DNA of 64,000 nucleotides, from the NCBI RefSeq assembly GCF_021654285.1, contig NZ_JAKFZS010000001.1:264941-328940 (forward strand). The letters are read 5' to 3'. The notes beneath the pieces are model-generated. The model was not told the DNA's origin and did not search any database. It saw nothing but the letters and a program-made list of their open reading frames with translations. The stretch is from Pseudoalteromonas luteoviolacea. GTDB lineage: Bacteria > Pseudomonadota > Gammaproteobacteria > Enterobacterales > Alteromonadaceae. The translations under genes were made by a program, and so were the position numbers. Numbering within the stretch: the first letter of the stretch is position 1; each line of letters starts with the position of its first letter. This document shows, one piece after another, positions 46,050 to 57,608 of the stretch.

Positions 46050-46176
46050 GCAATTTTTTTAATAAATATGTTCAAGTGCTTTGTATTTGACCAAAATCAT
46101 AAAATATCGAGGTTTTACCTATAAGTGTCTATATTAAGTGTAAAATATTGCGATTAAATTTTAGATAGGTTTTTAA

Positions 46177-46674
46177 ATGTCAACTTTTCCTCGTGCTGGG
46201 TTTAATAGAAGAGTGGCATCATTAATATATGATGCGCTCGTTGTTATCGCTTTTGCAATGCTCACTACCGTGGTTTTTTTGGGCCTAGTTCAAGGCATGT
46301 TATCTCTAGGCTGGTATTCATTAGAAGGACATGAAGATGTGTCAGCCCTTATCCAATCAACACCCACTTTATATTACAGCCGTTCAGCATTACTTGTTAT
46401 TGTGTCAGTCTCTTTCTTTTCTTATTTCTGGACAAAAAGCGGCCAAACAATTGGTATGAGAGCTTGGCGACTGAAAGTGCAAAACCCCGATGGTAAATTG
46501 CTAACTTGGCCTCAAGCGATATTAAGAAGCTTGGCAGCTTTATTCGGCTTGGGAAACGTACTTGTGCTCTTCGACATAAAGCACAAGCGCGCATTACAAG
46601 ATTTACTAAGCGGGACTGAAGTACTGGTACTCAGTAAAGAAGAAAACAAAAGAGTTTATGATAGTTTAGATTAA
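46177..46674 (+). CDS. RDD family membrane protein
   Basis: This 165-residue inner-membrane protein with the RDD pattern has Arg in GFNRRVASLIYD at the N-terminus, two hydrophobic hairpins, and TIGMRAWRLKVQ and KRALQDLLSGTEV at the C-terminus. Some family members act in ion transport; no specific role can be claimed. It is divergent from the host tRNA and convergent with lptG. Confidence 0.85.
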   Translation: MSTFPRAGFNRRVASLIYDALVVIAFAMLTTVVFLGLVQGMLSLGWYSLEGHEDVSALIQSTPTLYYSRSALLVIVSVSFFSYFWTKSGQTIGMRAWRLKVQNPDGKLLTWPQAILRSLAALFGLGNVLVLFDIKHKRALQDLLSGTEVLVLSKEENKRVYDSLD

Positions 46675-46684
46675 CACGTTCAAA

Positions 46685-46703
46685 AAGGCGCCACTGGCGC
46701 CTT
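46685..46703. terminator. Bidirectional hairpin between the RDD gene and lptG
   Basis: AAGGCGCC, loop ACT, GGCGCCTT lies between convergent stops, with A and T runs on both sides. Confidence 0.7.
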
Positions 46704-46704
46704 C

Positions 46705-47772
46705 CTATTGTCTTCTCTGCAAAAAGTACATCGCCACGAGTGTAAAAATAATACTCGGCATGACTGCGCCAACAAACGGCGAAATTTGATACACCATGAC
46801 AATTGGGCCAAAGACTTCATTACTCAAATGGAAGATCAATCCAGTCACCACGCCCATTATAATTCTTGCCCCCATACTCACTGAACGTAATGGTCCAAAA
46901 ATAAATGACAAAGCAACTAACAACATCACCGCAATCGTGACTGGCTGCATTACTTTTCGCCATAACGCCAATTCGTAATTGCTGGTATCTTGCTCGTTTT
47001 GCTCAAGGTATTTTAAGTACGATAGTAAGCCTGTAAATGACAAAGACTCGGGTTCAAATGAAGCAACTCCTAGCCTATCAATCGTGAGCTGAGAACCATA
47101 AAGCTTTGTTTGCGCATAGTAGGTGCTAACTTGTTCGTCACTAATTTGCACTTCTTCTACTGCTTTAAGCATCCACCCTTGTTCAGAGGTGAGTGCAGAC
47201 TGTGCTCTGGTTATTCTTTCTAAGTTTAAGTCATCCGAAAAGTGATAAATATTGATATTGGTCAGTTCACCTGACTTCTCAACATTGGCTATATTGATAA
47301 AGTTATTTCCATCTTTTGCCCATAGCCCCTTCTGCGCATTGTAGACTTCACCACCATAAATTGCCTGATTTCTTAATTGTTTGGCGGTACGCTCTGCTTC
47401 CGGCGCCCCCCACTCTCCTAGAGCCATCATACATATTGCTAATATGATGGCGGTTTTCATCACCGACCCAATAATTTGTAGGCGTGACATACCCGCAGCT
47501 TGCATCACCACTAACTCACTACTTGAGGCCAACGCCCCCAACCCCGTCAAACCGCCTATCAGCGCAGCCATGGGGAAAAACACCACAATGTCACTTGGCA
47601 CACTATATAGAGTGAATAATAGTGCATCAGACACTTCATAAGTACCTCGACCGACAGAGCGAAGCTGCTCGATGAACTTAATAAGTGTATTTATGCCGAC
47701 AAATACTAATAATGCGAAGCTCGTAGTTTGCAAAATACTTCGACCTAAATACCAATCAAGCATTTTCATCAT
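46705..47772 (-). CDS. lptG: LPS export permease LptG
   Basis: LptG is one of two permease subunits of the LptB2FG transporter that extracts LPS from the inner membrane. Six transmembrane segments are split by a periplasmic beta-jellyroll (about 135-265). Conserved parts are the N-terminal DWYLGRSILQTTSFALLVF and SSELVVMQAAGMSRLQI. The length is 355 residues; the Met at residue 4 is a possible start. Its start overlaps the lptF stop by 4 bp. Confidence 0.94.
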   Translation of the reverse strand: MMKMLDWYLGRSILQTTSFALLVFVGINTLIKFIEQLRSVGRGTYEVSDALLFTLYSVPSDIVVFFPMAALIGGLTGLGALASSSELVVMQAAGMSRLQIIGSVMKTAIILAICMMALGEWGAPEAERTAKQLRNQAIYGGEVYNAQKGLWAKDGNNFINIANVEKSGELTNINIYHFSDDLNLERITRAQSALTSEQGWMLKAVEEVQISDEQVSTYYAQTKLYGSQLTIDRLGVASFEPESLSFTGLLSYLKYLEQNEQDTSNYELALWRKVMQPVTIAVMLLVALSFIFGPLRSVSMGARIIMGVVTGLIFHLSNEVFGPIVMVYQISPFVGAVMPSIIFTLVAMYFLQRRQ

Positions 47773-48881
47773 GCGACTGCCTCCCTCTTTCTCAACATAG
47801 ATCTAAGCCATACCCCAAAAGGTCTGCCTTTGACGATGAGATAAGTCCCGATGAATAAAATTGATAAATGGATCCACCACAATCCCACTGAAGGCGGGAT
47901 CTTGCCCTCAGCCACCAAATATTTACCAGCATTGAGTAAAATGAAGTACCCCAAATAAATGCCAATTGCAGGTACCAGCTTAGCAAACTTACCTTGGCGC
48001 GGATTTACAACACTGAGCGGCACCGCTAATAAGGTTAAAAGCAAAATAGAAATAGGTGTTGCGATCCGCAACTGAAATTGTGCAACTGCTTCTGGTGTAT
48101 TAAGCTCCAGCAAACGGCTAGAAGGGAGGTCCTCTAGTTCACGTCTTCGACGTTCAATTTCTTGCTCTTGGATCTGAACCTGATAACTGCCAAATTCAGT
48201 CTTGTTTAACGCTTGACTAAATCCATCCGTTTCATAGCGTTTGCCGTCTTTCAATATCAGTTGCTGCTCTCCAGATTCCCCTTCAGCCACCTCACCTTGT
48301 TGGGCATAGACAATTCGGGCGGCATTGTTGGACTCTTTTTCTGGCAATTGAGCCACAAAAACTTTATTTAAGACAGAGCCCTGCTCGCTGGTATTGTGAA
48401 TAAACACAACCGCTTTTTCATTGCCTGTTTGCTGAAAACGCCCCGCCCTCAATTGTGTTAGACCGGACTCTGCATTTGCTTGTTCACGTAATTGGTTTTG
48501 TTTTTCACCCGCCCATGGCGCAACATATAAACTGACTGTCGCGGCAATTAATGCAACAAAAAAACTCGAAATAAGCGTAACGCGAACAACATACCACTCG
48601 CTCACACCGCACGCCTTTAACACCGTCATTTCACTGTCTGCATATATCCGGCTATACGCCAGTATAATGCCTAAAAACACACTCAATGGCAGAATATATA
48701 CAGCTAATTTTGGTAAATTAAGCGCTAAAAACGACAATACGAGTTTTCCTGGAATTCCTCCACCTGAAGCTTCGGCTAAGATTTTGACAAATTTTTGAGA
48801 GAGAAAAATCGTCATTAGAGTAAGGAAAACGGCGACCTGCGATTTTAAAACTTCAGCAGTCAAATATCGAAAAATTAGCAA
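47769..48881 (-). CDS. lptF: LPS export permease LptF
   Basis: LptF is the second permease of LptB2FG. It has six transmembrane segments, an N-terminal IFRYLTAEVLKSQVAVFLTL, ADSEMTVLKACGVSEWYVVR in the coupling region and a periplasmic jellyroll. The length is 370 residues. It is first in the lptF-lptG operon and divergent from pepA, the arrangement seen in E. coli. Confidence 0.94.
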   Translation of the reverse strand: MLIFRYLTAEVLKSQVAVFLTLMTIFLSQKFVKILAEASGGGIPGKLVLSFLALNLPKLAVYILPLSVFLGIILAYSRIYADSEMTVLKACGVSEWYVVRVTLISSFFVALIAATVSLYVAPWAGEKQNQLREQANAESGLTQLRAGRFQQTGNEKAVVFIHNTSEQGSVLNKVFVAQLPEKESNNAARIVYAQQGEVAEGESGEQQLILKDGKRYETDGFSQALNKTEFGSYQVQIQEQEIERRRRELEDLPSSRLLELNTPEAVAQFQLRIATPISILLLTLLAVPLSVVNPRQGKFAKLVPAIGIYLGYFILLNAGKYLVAEGKIPPSVGLWWIHLSILFIGTYLIVKGRPFGVWLRSMLRKREAVA

Positions 48882-49076
48882 TGTTCGCCCCTATAAAACG
48901 TCTCATTTCACTGGAATAGTAGGAAATTTTGAGTAAACTGGTTATTTTAGTCACTTTATTATATGCCATCAAAATCAAATATCCTACTAGTGCAGCTGCA
49001 CTAAAGTAACTTAGTTAACTTGATGTGGTTTGGCATTTAAAGTTTGAAATGGCATAACTTAGACTTAGGAGTCGCA

Positions 49077-50588
49077 ATGGAATTCAGCGTTAAAAGTGGT
49101 AGTCCAGAAAAGCAACGCAGTGCTTGTATTGTTGTTGGGGTGTATGAACCACGACGTTTATCGCCAGTTGGTGAGCAGCTGGATAAAATCAGCGAAGGCT
49201 ATATTTCCAATTTATTACGCCGTGGTGACCTAGAGGGTAAGCCAGGGCAAGTATTGTTATTACACCATGTACCCAATGTATTAAGTGAACGCGTTTTATT
49301 AGTTGGTTGTGGTAAAGAGCGTGAGCTTGATGATAAACAGTACAAACAAATTATCTCAAAAACCATTAATACCTTAAATGAAACAGGTTCAATGGAAGCG
49401 GTTTGCTTCTTAACTGAGCAACATGTTAAAGGTCGTGATACTTACTGGAAAGTAAGACAAGCGGTTGAGACCACTCAAGACTGTTTATATACATTCAATC
49501 AGCTGAAAAGCAAAAAAAGTGAAGCACGACGCCCGCTACGTAAAATTGTCTTTAATGTACCAACTCGCAGAGAGTTAACCATAGGCGAAAACGCCATTGA
49601 ACATGGTTTAGCCATTGCTGCAGGTGCAAAGCTATGTAAAGACGTTGCCAATATGCCACCGAATATTTGTAACCCACGTTACCTTGGTGAGCAAGCGGAG
49701 CTATTAGCTAAAGAGTTCGATAATGTCACCGTTAACCTCGTCGGTGAAAAGGAAATGGAAGAGCTAGGTATGCATTCGTACCTCGCAGTTGGACGTGGCA
49801 GTGAGAATGAGTCTGTCATGTCTGTGATCCATTACAACGGGGCATCAGAAAAACAAGCACCTGTCGTATTTGTCGGTAAAGGCCTAACGTTCGACTCAGG
49901 CGGTATTTCACTTAAACCAGGCGAAGGCATGGATGAGATGAAATACGATATGGGCGGTGCCGCTGGTGTACTTGGATTAATGCGTGCGGTTGTAGAAATG
50001 CAGCTGCCACTGAATGTCATTGGCGTTTTAGCTGGCTGCGAAAACATGCCAAGTAGCCGAGCATACCGTCCAGGCGACATATTAACGACTATGTCAGGCC
50101 AAACTGTTGAAGTACTTAACACCGATGCTGAAGGTCGATTAGTATTGTGTGATGCTTTAACCTATGTTGAAGCGTTTGAACCTGAAACGGTTGTGGATGT
50201 TGCGACCTTAACAGGTGCCTGTATTATCGCGCTTGGTCACCATGCTTCAGGTTTACTATCAAACCACAACCCGCTTGCACACGACTTGCTTAAAGCGTCT
50301 GAACAAAGTGGCGACAGAGCTTGGCAACTGCCACTGTGGGATGATTATCAAGAACAGCTAAAAAGCCCGTTTGCAGATTTCACTAACTTAGGTGGACGTC
50401 CAGCAGGCACTATTACTGCTGCTTGCTTCTTATCTAAATTTACCAAGAAATATAATTGGGCACATATAGATGTTGCGGGCACAGCTTGGAAAAGTGGCGC
50501 AAATAAAGGTGCAACAGGCCGTCCAGTGCCAATGCTAATGCAATACTTGCTAAATCGTGCAAACATCACGGATGGTTTACAAGATTAA
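49077..50588 (+). CDS. pepA: Leucyl aminopeptidase A
   Basis: PepA is a hexameric M17 dizinc aminopeptidase, and in E. coli it is also a DNA-binding accessory factor for Xer recombination and carAB control. It is collinear with E. coli PepA from [20 protein letters not shown] to [11 protein letters not shown]. The metal and catalytic motifs [12 protein letters not shown] and NTDAEGRL are intact. The start at 49077 (503 residues) has TTAGGAG upstream; an 11-codon extension is not conserved. Confidence 0.96.
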   Translation: MEFSVKSGSPEKQRSACIVVGVYEPRRLSPVGEQLDKISEGYISNLLRRGDLEGKPGQVLLLHHVPNVLSERVLLVGCGKERELDDKQYKQIISKTINTLNETGSMEAVCFLTEQHVKGRDTYWKVRQAVETTQDCLYTFNQLKSKKSEARRPLRKIVFNVPTRRELTIGENAIEHGLAIAAGAKLCKDVANMPPNICNPRYLGEQAELLAKEFDNVTVNLVGEKEMEELGMHSYLAVGRGSENESVMSVIHYNGASEKQAPVVFVGKGLTFDSGGISLKPGEGMDEMKYDMGGAAGVLGLMRAVVEMQLPLNVIGVLAGCENMPSSRAYRPGDILTTMSGQTVEVLNTDAEGRLVLCDALTYVEAFEPETVVDVATLTGACIIALGHHASGLLSNHNPLAHDLLKASEQSGDRAWQLPLWDDYQEQLKSPFADFTNLGGRPAGTITAACFLSKFTKKYNWAHIDVAGTAWKSGANKGATGRPVPMLMQYLLNRANITDGLQD

Positions 50589-50665
50589 ACTTTTTGAGTA
50601 AATACTCACGAGATCTTTGGGTAAGGTTAAATAACTCGCCCTAAGGTCTTCTGTAGATTGATGAG

Positions 50666-50699
50666 AGCCGTATTCTGTGTCAGAATGCGGCTTTATTTT
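50666..50699 (+). terminator. pepA terminator
   Basis: The 12-bp stem AGCCGTATTCTG / CAGAATGCGGCT with one G-T pair is followed by TTTATTTT. Confidence 0.8.
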
Positions 50700-50769
50700 G
50701 AACGCTGGACAGGCACAAAGTATTTTTACTTTGTACGCTATATTCAGTACCGAAGATAAGTCACATGCC

Positions 50770-51216
50770 ATGTCAATCAACGCACAATTTTTAGTGTTAA
50801 AGCATGACCAAGAGCCTAGTCATCAAGTTCCGGCTCATTTTGATCTTGCAGCGCGAAGTGCTGCTAAACTGTACCGTGCTGGGCAACGTGTTTTTATATA
50901 CGTGGATACAGTAGAAAAAGCCCATGCAATTGATGAACATTTGTGGCAGTTCGATGCTGACAGTTTTGTACCGCATAATCTACAAGGAGAAGGCCCAAAA
51001 GGTGGCGCTCCTGTGGAAATTGGCCAAATGCCCCCAGTTGGGCGACGTACAATTCTGATAAACCTTGCCACACATATCCCGGATTTTGTCCGACGATTTG
51101 AGCAAGTATATGACTTTGTCCCAGTCGAGCCAATGGCCAAACAGGCCGCCCGGGAAAGGTTCAAACAACTGCGCGCTATAGGCGCCAATATTTCAACGAA
51201 AGAAATTGATAACTAA
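50770..51216 (+). CDS. holC: DNA polymerase III chi subunit
   Basis: HolC is the clamp-loader-associated subunit that binds SSB. The protein has the family pattern [40 protein letters not shown] and the C-terminal [20 protein letters not shown]. The start at 50770 (148 residues) matches the usual length; the 31-codon upstream extension crosses the pepA terminator and is rejected. It precedes valS by 23 bp, the E. coli order. Confidence 0.92.
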   Translation: MSINAQFLVLKHDQEPSHQVPAHFDLAARSAAKLYRAGQRVFIYVDTVEKAHAIDEHLWQFDADSFVPHNLQGEGPKGGAPVEIGQMPPVGRRTILINLATHIPDFVRRFEQVYDFVPVEPMAKQAARERFKQLRAIGANISTKEIDN

Positions 51217-51239
51217 AGTATTTTTTAAGGTTCTGTGTA

Positions 51240-54086
51240 ATGGATAAAACCTATAATCCACAAGATATTGAACAGTCTTTATACCAAGACTGGGAAGAAA
51301 AAGGCTACTTTAAGCCTTCTGGACAAGGCGACGCATACTCAATCATGATCCCGCCGCCGAATGTCACAGGTAGCCTGCACATGGGCCACGCATTCCAAGA
51401 CACCATAATGGACACCCTGACCCGCTATCAGCGTATGAAAGGTAAAAATACTTTATGGCAGGTGGGTACAGACCACGCTGGTATCGCAACTCAAATGGTT
51501 GTTGAGCGTAAACTTGCAGCTGAAGAAGGCAAAACAAGACACGATCTTGGTCGTGAAGAGTTCATTGACCGTATCTGGAAATGGAAAAATGAATCAGGCG
51601 GTACGATTACAAAGCAGCTTAGACGTCTTGGCGCATCTGTAGATTGGGACCGTGAACGCTTTACAATGGATGAAGGTCTATCTGAGGCTGTTAAAGAAGT
51701 ATTTGTTCGCCTATATAAAGAAGACTTAATTTACCGTGGTAAACGCCTAGTAAACTGGGATCCAAAGTTACACACTGCAATTTCAGATCTCGAAGTTGAA
51801 AACAAAGACAAGCAAGGCCACATGTGGAACCTGCGCTACCCACTCGCTGATGGCGTTAAGACCAAAGACGGAAAAGACTATATCATCGTTGCGACAACGC
51901 GCCCTGAAACCATGCTGGGTGATACAGGCGTAGCAGTAAACCCAGATGATGAGCGCTATCAAGATCTTATCGGTAAAGAAATTTTACTTCCTATTGTTAA
52001 TCGTCGTATCCCTATTGTTGCCGATGAGCATGCAGATATGGAAAAAGGCACAGGTTGTGTAAAAATCACGCCAGCACACGACTTTAACGATAATGAAGTT
52101 GGTAAACGCCACCAGCTTCCAATGATCAACGTATTCAACAAAGATGCCGCGGTACTAACGCAAGGTGAAAGCTACACCTTTGATGGTAAAGAGCTTACTT
52201 TAGATGCACCAATTCCTGAGCGCTTCCATGGTTTAGATCGCTTCGATGCAAGAAAATTGATCATCGAAGAGTTTGAACAGGCAGGTCTATTAGAGAAAAT
52301 TGACGACCACAGCTTAACCGTGCCATATGGCGACCGTTCAGGTGTTGTCATTGAGCCATTATTGACTGACCAGTGGTATGTACGTGTAGCGCCTCTTGCT
52401 GAGCCTGCAATCAAAGCCGTTGAAGACGGTGACATTCAATTTGTACCAAAGCAATACGAAAACATGTACTTCTCTTGGATGCGCGATATTCAAGATTGGT
52501 GTATTTCACGCCAACTTTGGTGGGGTCATAGAATTCCAGCTTGGTACGATGCTGATGGTAATGTATACGTAGGGCGTGATGAAGCCGAAGTACGTAAAGA
52601 AAATAACCTAGCTGATGACGTTGCACTATCACAAGATGATGACGTGCTTGATACTTGGTTCTCTTCTGCACTTTGGACTTTCTCTACTCAGGGGTGGCCT
52701 GAAAACACCGAAGATCTAAAAGTATTCCACCCATCAGATGTACTTGTCACGGGTTTTGACATCATTTTCTTCTGGGTTGCCCGTATGATCATGATGACGA
52801 TGCACTTTGTGAAGAATGATGATGGCACACCACAGGTTCCATTCAAAACGGTATACGTTACGGGCCTTATCCGCGATGAAAATGGCGATAAGATGTCAAA
52901 GTCTAAGGGTAACGTACTAGATCCGCTTGATATGATTGACGGTATTGATCTTGAAAGCCTAGTAACGAAACGTACCGGCAATATGATGCAACCTCAATTA
53001 GCGAAAAAGATTGAGAAAAATACGCGTAAAACTTTTGCTGACGGCATCGAAGCGCATGGTACAGATGCACTGAGGTTTACCCTTGCCGCAATGGCTTCAA
53101 CTGGTCGTGATATCAACTGGGATATGAACCGACTAGAAGGCTACCGTAACTTCTGTAACAAACTATGGAACGCAAGTCGCTATGTTCTGATGAATACTGA
53201 AGAGCAAGATTGCGGATTTAACGATGCACCTAAGCAATACTCACTTGCAGATCGCTGGATCTTGGGTCAGTTCCAAAATACTGTTCAAACATTTACAGAG
53301 CATTTGGATAACTACCGCTTCGACCTTGCGTCAAATACACTGTATGAGTTCACTTGGAACCAATTCTGTGACTGGTATCTAGAACTAACCAAGCCGGTAT
53401 TGTTCAAAGGCAATGAAGAACAACAACGTGGTACTCGTCATACTTTGATCACAGTACTAGAAGGCCTATTACGTCTAATGCACCCATTGATGCCTTATAT
53501 TACTGAAACAATTTGGCAGCGTGTTGCACCACTGGCAGGTATCGAAGCAAATACCATTATGTTGCAGGCTTTCCCTGAATTTGACGCGAACATTGTAGAT
53601 GAGCAAGCGATGGCTGACCTAGAGTGGGTTAAGCAATTTATTCTTGCGATTCGTAACATTCGTGGTGAAATGGATATTAGCCCGAATAAGCCACTTAACG
53701 TACTACTGGCAAATGTCAGCGAGCAAGACCAACGCCGCCTAGACGAGAACCAAGCGTTTTTAAGCTCATTGGCTAAGCTAGAAGCATTTACAGTACTTGC
53801 GAATAAAGACGATGCGCCTGCATCAGCAACTGCATTTATCGGCGATTTAGAAATCATGATCCCGATGGCAGGTCTAATTGATGTCGAAGCAGAGCTTGCT
53901 CGTATTGCTAAGCAACTTGAAAAAGCAGAAAAAGGCCTTGCCCAGGTAGAGAAAAAGCTAGCAAACGAGAAGTTTGTTAACAACGCTCCAGAGGCTGTGC
54001 TTGCAAAAGAAAAAGCGAAGCTTGCTGAATTCAGTGATGCAAAAGCTAAGTTGCTCGAGCAAAAGTCTAAGATTGAGTCGCTATAA
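51240..54086 (+). CDS. valS: Valyl-tRNA synthetase
   Basis: ValS is a class I aminoacyl-tRNA synthetase charging tRNA-Val. It has the HIGH-type motif H47-M-G-H50 in [11 protein letters not shown], the CP1 editing domain ([19 protein letters not shown]), the KMSKS motif at residues 551-555, an anticodon-binding helical domain, and the C-terminal coiled coil (about 885-948) typical of ValRS. The length is 948 residues (E. coli 951). Confidence 0.97.
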   Translation: MDKTYNPQDIEQSLYQDWEEKGYFKPSGQGDAYSIMIPPPNVTGSLHMGHAFQDTIMDTLTRYQRMKGKNTLWQVGTDHAGIATQMVVERKLAAEEGKTRHDLGREEFIDRIWKWKNESGGTITKQLRRLGASVDWDRERFTMDEGLSEAVKEVFVRLYKEDLIYRGKRLVNWDPKLHTAISDLEVENKDKQGHMWNLRYPLADGVKTKDGKDYIIVATTRPETMLGDTGVAVNPDDERYQDLIGKEILLPIVNRRIPIVADEHADMEKGTGCVKITPAHDFNDNEVGKRHQLPMINVFNKDAAVLTQGESYTFDGKELTLDAPIPERFHGLDRFDARKLIIEEFEQAGLLEKIDDHSLTVPYGDRSGVVIEPLLTDQWYVRVAPLAEPAIKAVEDGDIQFVPKQYENMYFSWMRDIQDWCISRQLWWGHRIPAWYDADGNVYVGRDEAEVRKENNLADDVALSQDDDVLDTWFSSALWTFSTQGWPENTEDLKVFHPSDVLVTGFDIIFFWVARMIMMTMHFVKNDDGTPQVPFKTVYVTGLIRDENGDKMSKSKGNVLDPLDMIDGIDLESLVTKRTGNMMQPQLAKKIEKNTRKTFADGIEAHGTDALRFTLAAMASTGRDINWDMNRLEGYRNFCNKLWNASRYVLMNTEEQDCGFNDAPKQYSLADRWILGQFQNTVQTFTEHLDNYRFDLASNTLYEFTWNQFCDWYLELTKPVLFKGNEEQQRGTRHTLITVLEGLLRLMHPLMPYITETIWQRVAPLAGIEANTIMLQAFPEFDANIVDEQAMADLEWVKQFILAIRNIRGEMDISPNKPLNVLLANVSEQDQRRLDENQAFLSSLAKLEAFTVLANKDDAPASATAFIGDLEIMIPMAGLIDVEAELARIAKQLEKAEKGLAQVEKKLANEKFVNNAPEAVLAKEKAKLAEFSDAKAKLLEQKSKIESL

Positions 54087-54110
54087 TTAATAAGCGACTT
54101 CATAAAAGCA

Positions 54111-54140
54111 AAAACCACGCTTATCAGCGTGGTTTTTTTA
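54111..54140. terminator. valS terminator
   Basis: AAAACCACGC, loop TTATCA, GCGTGGTTTT and further T residues lie 25 bp after the valS stop. The A run on the other side could also serve as an rpoS terminator. Confidence 0.85.
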
Positions 54141-54250
54141 TTAATCACTCAGTCAAAACATGATACAAAGTTTGAAGCAACAACCTCAGCAATGAGATTC
54201 AAAAAATATGCAATGACTCATCTGAAAAATCATTATATTAATAATCCAGC

Positions 54251-55234
54251 CTAAAGCTGCTCAAATAAGCTATCCGTACTGAGCCCTTCATGCTGTAATA
54301 TATCTTTGAGCCGACGCAACGCCTCAACCTGAATTTGCCTTACCCGCTCCCGTGTCAATCCAATCTCTCGACCAACATCTTCTAAGGTTGAAGGTTCATA
54401 CCCTAGTAAACCAAATCGTCGTGCTAAGACTTCTCGCTGCTTCGGATTGAGCTCACCAAGCCAATCAACAATATGTCGATTGATATCTTTATTTTGCACT
54501 TCACTTTCTGGCTCATAGCCTCTTTCATCTGCAATGATATCCAGTAATGCCTTATCGTTGTCACCACCTATTGGGGTATCAACTGACGTGATCTTCTCGT
54601 TCAGGCGCAGCATTTTACTGACATCTTCAACTGGTCTATCTAAGCATTCTGCGATCTCTTCAGCTGTCGGTTCATGATCTAGCTTTTGAGTCAACTCCCT
54701 AGCGGTTCTGAGGTATACATTAAGTTCTTTAACAACATGTATAGGTAAGCGAATGGTGCGGGTTTGGTTCATGATGGCACGCTCTATGGTTTGGCGGATC
54801 CACCATGTCGCGTATGTAGAAAACCTAAAACCTCTTTCAGGATCAAATTTCTCTACCGCTCTGATTAAGCCTAAATTACCTTCTTCAATTAGGTCAAGCA
54901 GTGCTAAACCACGATTGTTGTAACGGCGAGCTATTTTAACGACTAGCCGCAAGTTACTTTCAATCATTCTTTTACGAGAGGCCTCACACCCTTTGAGGGC
55001 TTTTCTCGCAAAATATACTTCTTCTTCTGCACTCAATAGTGGAGAAAAACCAATCTCTCCCAAATATAACTGAGTTGCATCTAAGTTCTTGACTGTCTCA
55101 TCTTTTGCGAAGACCTCTTCATCACTGTCGATATCTTCCAAAAGTTCTTCGTTAGGACCGTCTTCATCCACCCCGTCAAACTTATCGTCTAATTCCGGGT
55201 TCACTTTACTTTTCTGTTTTGCTGTTTGAGCCAT
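54251..55234 (-). CDS. rpoS: RNA polymerase sigma factor RpoS
   Basis: RpoS is the general stress and stationary-phase sigma factor. Region 1.2 to 4 are all present: [20 protein letters not shown], region 2 [20 protein letters not shown] and [20 protein letters not shown], region 3, and region 4.2 [18 protein letters not shown]. The length is 327 residues. Of two close ATGs, the one at 55234 is six bases from GGGAGG and is preferred over the one at 55240, which abuts it. It follows nlpD, where its main promoter usually lies. Confidence 0.96.
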   Translation of the reverse strand: MAQTAKQKSKVNPELDDKFDGVDEDGPNEELLEDIDSDEEVFAKDETVKNLDATQLYLGEIGFSPLLSAEEEVYFARKALKGCEASRKRMIESNLRLVVKIARRYNNRGLALLDLIEEGNLGLIRAVEKFDPERGFRFSTYATWWIRQTIERAIMNQTRTIRLPIHVVKELNVYLRTARELTQKLDHEPTAEEIAECLDRPVEDVSKMLRLNEKITSVDTPIGGDNDKALLDIIADERGYEPESEVQNKDINRHIVDWLGELNPKQREVLARRFGLLGYEPSTLEDVGREIGLTRERVRQIQVEALRRLKDILQHEGLSTDSLFEQL

Positions 55235-55286
55235 AAGCATCCTCCCAAGCGAATAAGTGATAGTGTTCCATCAATACGTCGATACG

Positions 55287-56135
55287 CTATTTTTTAGGCA
55301 GATACCTTACAGGGTCTACAGATTTGCCTCGATACCTTACTTCAAAACGTAAAGCCACCGAGCTTGCATCCGAACTCCCCATTTCGGCAATCTTCTGCCC
55401 CACTTTAACCTGCTGCTGCTCTCTTACTAGCAATTTGGAATTGTGGGCATAGGCACTAAGATAATCATCTGTGTGCTTCAGAATGATCAAATTACCATAG
55501 CCTCGTAATGCACTCCCTGCATAAACAACAATGCCACTTGCCGCAGCTTTTATCGATGTCCCTGTTTTGTTTGTGATCTGTATTCCCTTGTAGCCATTTT
55601 CTTTAATAGAAAAGCGTCTTGTCACTTTACCTACTGCGGGCCAACTCCACCGTACCTTTTTATTCAACAAAGTACTGGTGTTATTGGTTTTTTTATTGGC
55701 TTGACTTTGAACATACTCTCGTTGCTTGGGTGGATCAAGCTCTTTTTTTGAGACTTTGTTATTTAAAGGTTTATTAGTTGTGTACTTTTTGGTTTTTACT
55801 GATGCTGTTTTAGTCTTTTTGTTAGAATTTTTAGGATAGGTTAATAAAATAGTTTGACCAGGGAAAATAGTGTAGGGAGGCTTAATTTTGTTGATTTTGG
55901 CAACCGTTCGTACATCTTTATTTGCACTAAATGCAATGGAAAATAATGTGTCACCTTTTTTAACCTTATAGCGGTTATTTTTTATATGAATTTTTTTTGA
56001 CACCTTGGTCTTACCTTTGGTAAGACTTACTACAGGAGCAGGCTTATGGACAGATGAACAGGCTACTAATGAACTGCACAGTATACCTACTATAAAAAAG
56101 TTCGCACTTTTCACCCACACTCCATTAAATCCCAT
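55287..56135 (-). CDS. nlpD: Lipoprotein NlpD (LysM, degenerate LytM domain)
   Basis: NlpD is an envelope lipoprotein that activates the division amidase AmiC. It has an export signal with lipobox LVAC (Cys about 26), a LysM domain (YKVKKGDTLFSIAFSANKDV, about 57-102), a Lys-rich linker, and a C-terminal M23/LytM domain. The zinc ligands are incomplete (SVALRFEV in place of the HxH motif), as expected for a non-enzymatic activator. The length is 282 residues. Confidence 0.92.
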   Translation of the reverse strand: MGFNGVWVKSANFFIVGILCSSLVACSSVHKPAPVVSLTKGKTKVSKKIHIKNNRYKVKKGDTLFSIAFSANKDVRTVAKINKIKPPYTIFPGQTILLTYPKNSNKKTKTASVKTKKYTTNKPLNNKVSKKELDPPKQREYVQSQANKKTNNTSTLLNKKVRWSWPAVGKVTRRFSIKENGYKGIQITNKTGTSIKAAASGIVVYAGSALRGYGNLIILKHTDDYLSAYAHNSKLLVREQQQVKVGQKIAEMGSSDASSVALRFEVRYRGKSVDPVRYLPKK

Positions 56136-56212
56136 TATTTAATTACATATGCATACTTAAACCACTAATAAAAGACAATTTATCAGGGTTGCAAATATAT
56201 TTCCTCTATTAT

Positions 56213-56857
56213 TTATGAGATTGGTCCAGCGACAAGCGGGACAAACTTTACAGCAGCAATGTCCTGCCTCGATATTTTTCCTCCTTGATTAACAAAGAGC
56301 GTTAATGTCTGCTCATCCACTCCGAGGGGAATGATCATAGCACCGCCATCTGCTAATTGTGCTAACAGTGACTCAGGAACAACAGACGCGGCCGCCGTCA
56401 CTATAATGCCATAAAAAGGCGCCTTCGAATGCCACCCCTGCCAGCCATCGCCATGCTTCATAGAAACATTATATAAATCGAGTTGATGAAGTCGCCTTTT
56501 AGCTTGCCATTGAAGGGCTTTTATTCTCTCTATACTAAACACCTTATCAAACAGCTGCGCTAATATAGCGGTTTGATATCCAGAGCCCGTTCCTACTTCT
56601 AAAACATTGTCATGAACACCAACCTGACGCAACACCTCTGTCATTTTAGCTACTATGTATGGCTGAGATATTGTCTGCCCCTGACCAATAGGTAATGCAG
56701 TATTCTCGTATGACTTGTGCTTTAGTACATCATCAATAAATAGGTGTCTTGGGGTGTTGAGCATTGCCTGCAAAACGGCTTCATCTCGAACCCCTTGCTC
56801 TCTCAAGCTGTTAACTAATTTATCAGCACTGCGTTGATAGTTATTAAGCAAAATCAT
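56213..56857 (-). CDS. pcm: Protein-L-isoaspartate O-methyltransferase
   Basis: Pcm uses AdoMet to methylate isoaspartate and start its repair. Characteristic parts are [56 protein letters not shown] and HGDGWQGW. The start at 56857 shares one base with the surE stop (TAATG), so translation is coupled. The length is 214 residues; a 7-codon extension into surE is not used. Confidence 0.94.
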   Translation of the reverse strand: MILLNNYQRSADKLVNSLREQGVRDEAVLQAMLNTPRHLFIDDVLKHKSYENTALPIGQGQTISQPYIVAKMTEVLRQVGVHDNVLEVGTGSGYQTAILAQLFDKVFSIERIKALQWQAKRRLHQLDLYNVSMKHGDGWQGWHSKAPFYGIIVTAAASVVPESLLAQLADGGAMIIPLGVDEQTLTLFVNQGGKISRQDIAAVKFVPLVAGPIS

Positions 56858-57606
56858 TACTCCTGAGACGATAGCCAAGTAGCCAAACGCTCAAGACTCT
56901 CATGGGCAGTCATATCAACAGTTAATGGTGTAATAGCGGCGTAACCCTGCTTCACAGCATAAAAGTCCGTCCCTTCACCTGCGTCACTTTCTGAACCCAA
57001 AGTGCCATACCAGTATATATCCCGATTCCAAGGATCTGTTTGCTTAGTCATTGTATCGGCTTTATGTCGTGCGCCAAGGCGAGTGACTTGAATGCCCTTT
57101 AACTCAGAAAGTGGGATATCAGGCACATTAATATTTAATATTTGATCTTGTGGCAATGGGTGGCTATCCAGCGCCTTAATTATTTTTAATGTCACTGCCG
57201 CAGCAGTTTCATAATGCGCTTCTTTTTTAGAGCATAAAGAGACAGCTATCGCAGGTAACCCCAAATGACGACCTTCAGCAGCGGCGGCAACCGTGCCTGA
57301 ATACAGCGTATCATCGCCTAAATTGGCACCATTGTTTATCCCTGCCACCACCAATGCTGGAGGTTCATCAAATAATTGGTTCACCCCAAGGTGCACACAA
57401 TCTGTAGGCGTACCATTGACTGAAATAAACCCATTTTCCAATGTACTCGTACGCAGTGGGTTCATGAGTGTTAAAGAGTTGCTCGCGCCACTGCAATTCC
57501 TGTCAGGCGCAATCACGGTCACATCAGCTAATTCACTGAGCGCTTTGTAAAGCACCTCTATTCCTTTTGCACTTACACCATCATCATTGCTCAGTAATAT
57601 CTTCAC
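56857..57606 (-). CDS. surE: 5'/3'-nucleotidase SurE
   Basis: SurE is a metal-dependent survival nucleotidase. The N-terminal [13 protein letters not shown] holds the metal-binding DD pair; [41 protein letters not shown] follow. The length is 249 residues. It lies between truD and pcm in the standard stationary-phase cluster leading to rpoS. Confidence 0.95.
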   Translation of the reverse strand: MKILLSNDDGVSAKGIEVLYKALSELADVTVIAPDRNCSGASNSLTLMNPLRTSTLENGFISVNGTPTDCVHLGVNQLFDEPPALVVAGINNGANLGDDTLYSGTVAAAAEGRHLGLPAIAVSLCSKKEAHYETAAAVTLKIIKALDSHPLPQDQILNINVPDIPLSELKGIQVTRLGARHKADTMTKQTDPWNRDIYWYGTLGSESDAGEGTDFYAVKQGYAAITPLTVDMTAHESLERLATWLSSQE

Positions 57607-57608
57607 AC

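Noticed and set aside
50677..50769. Longer holC N-terminus
   Set aside because: It would read through the pepA terminator hairpin and is absent from the family.
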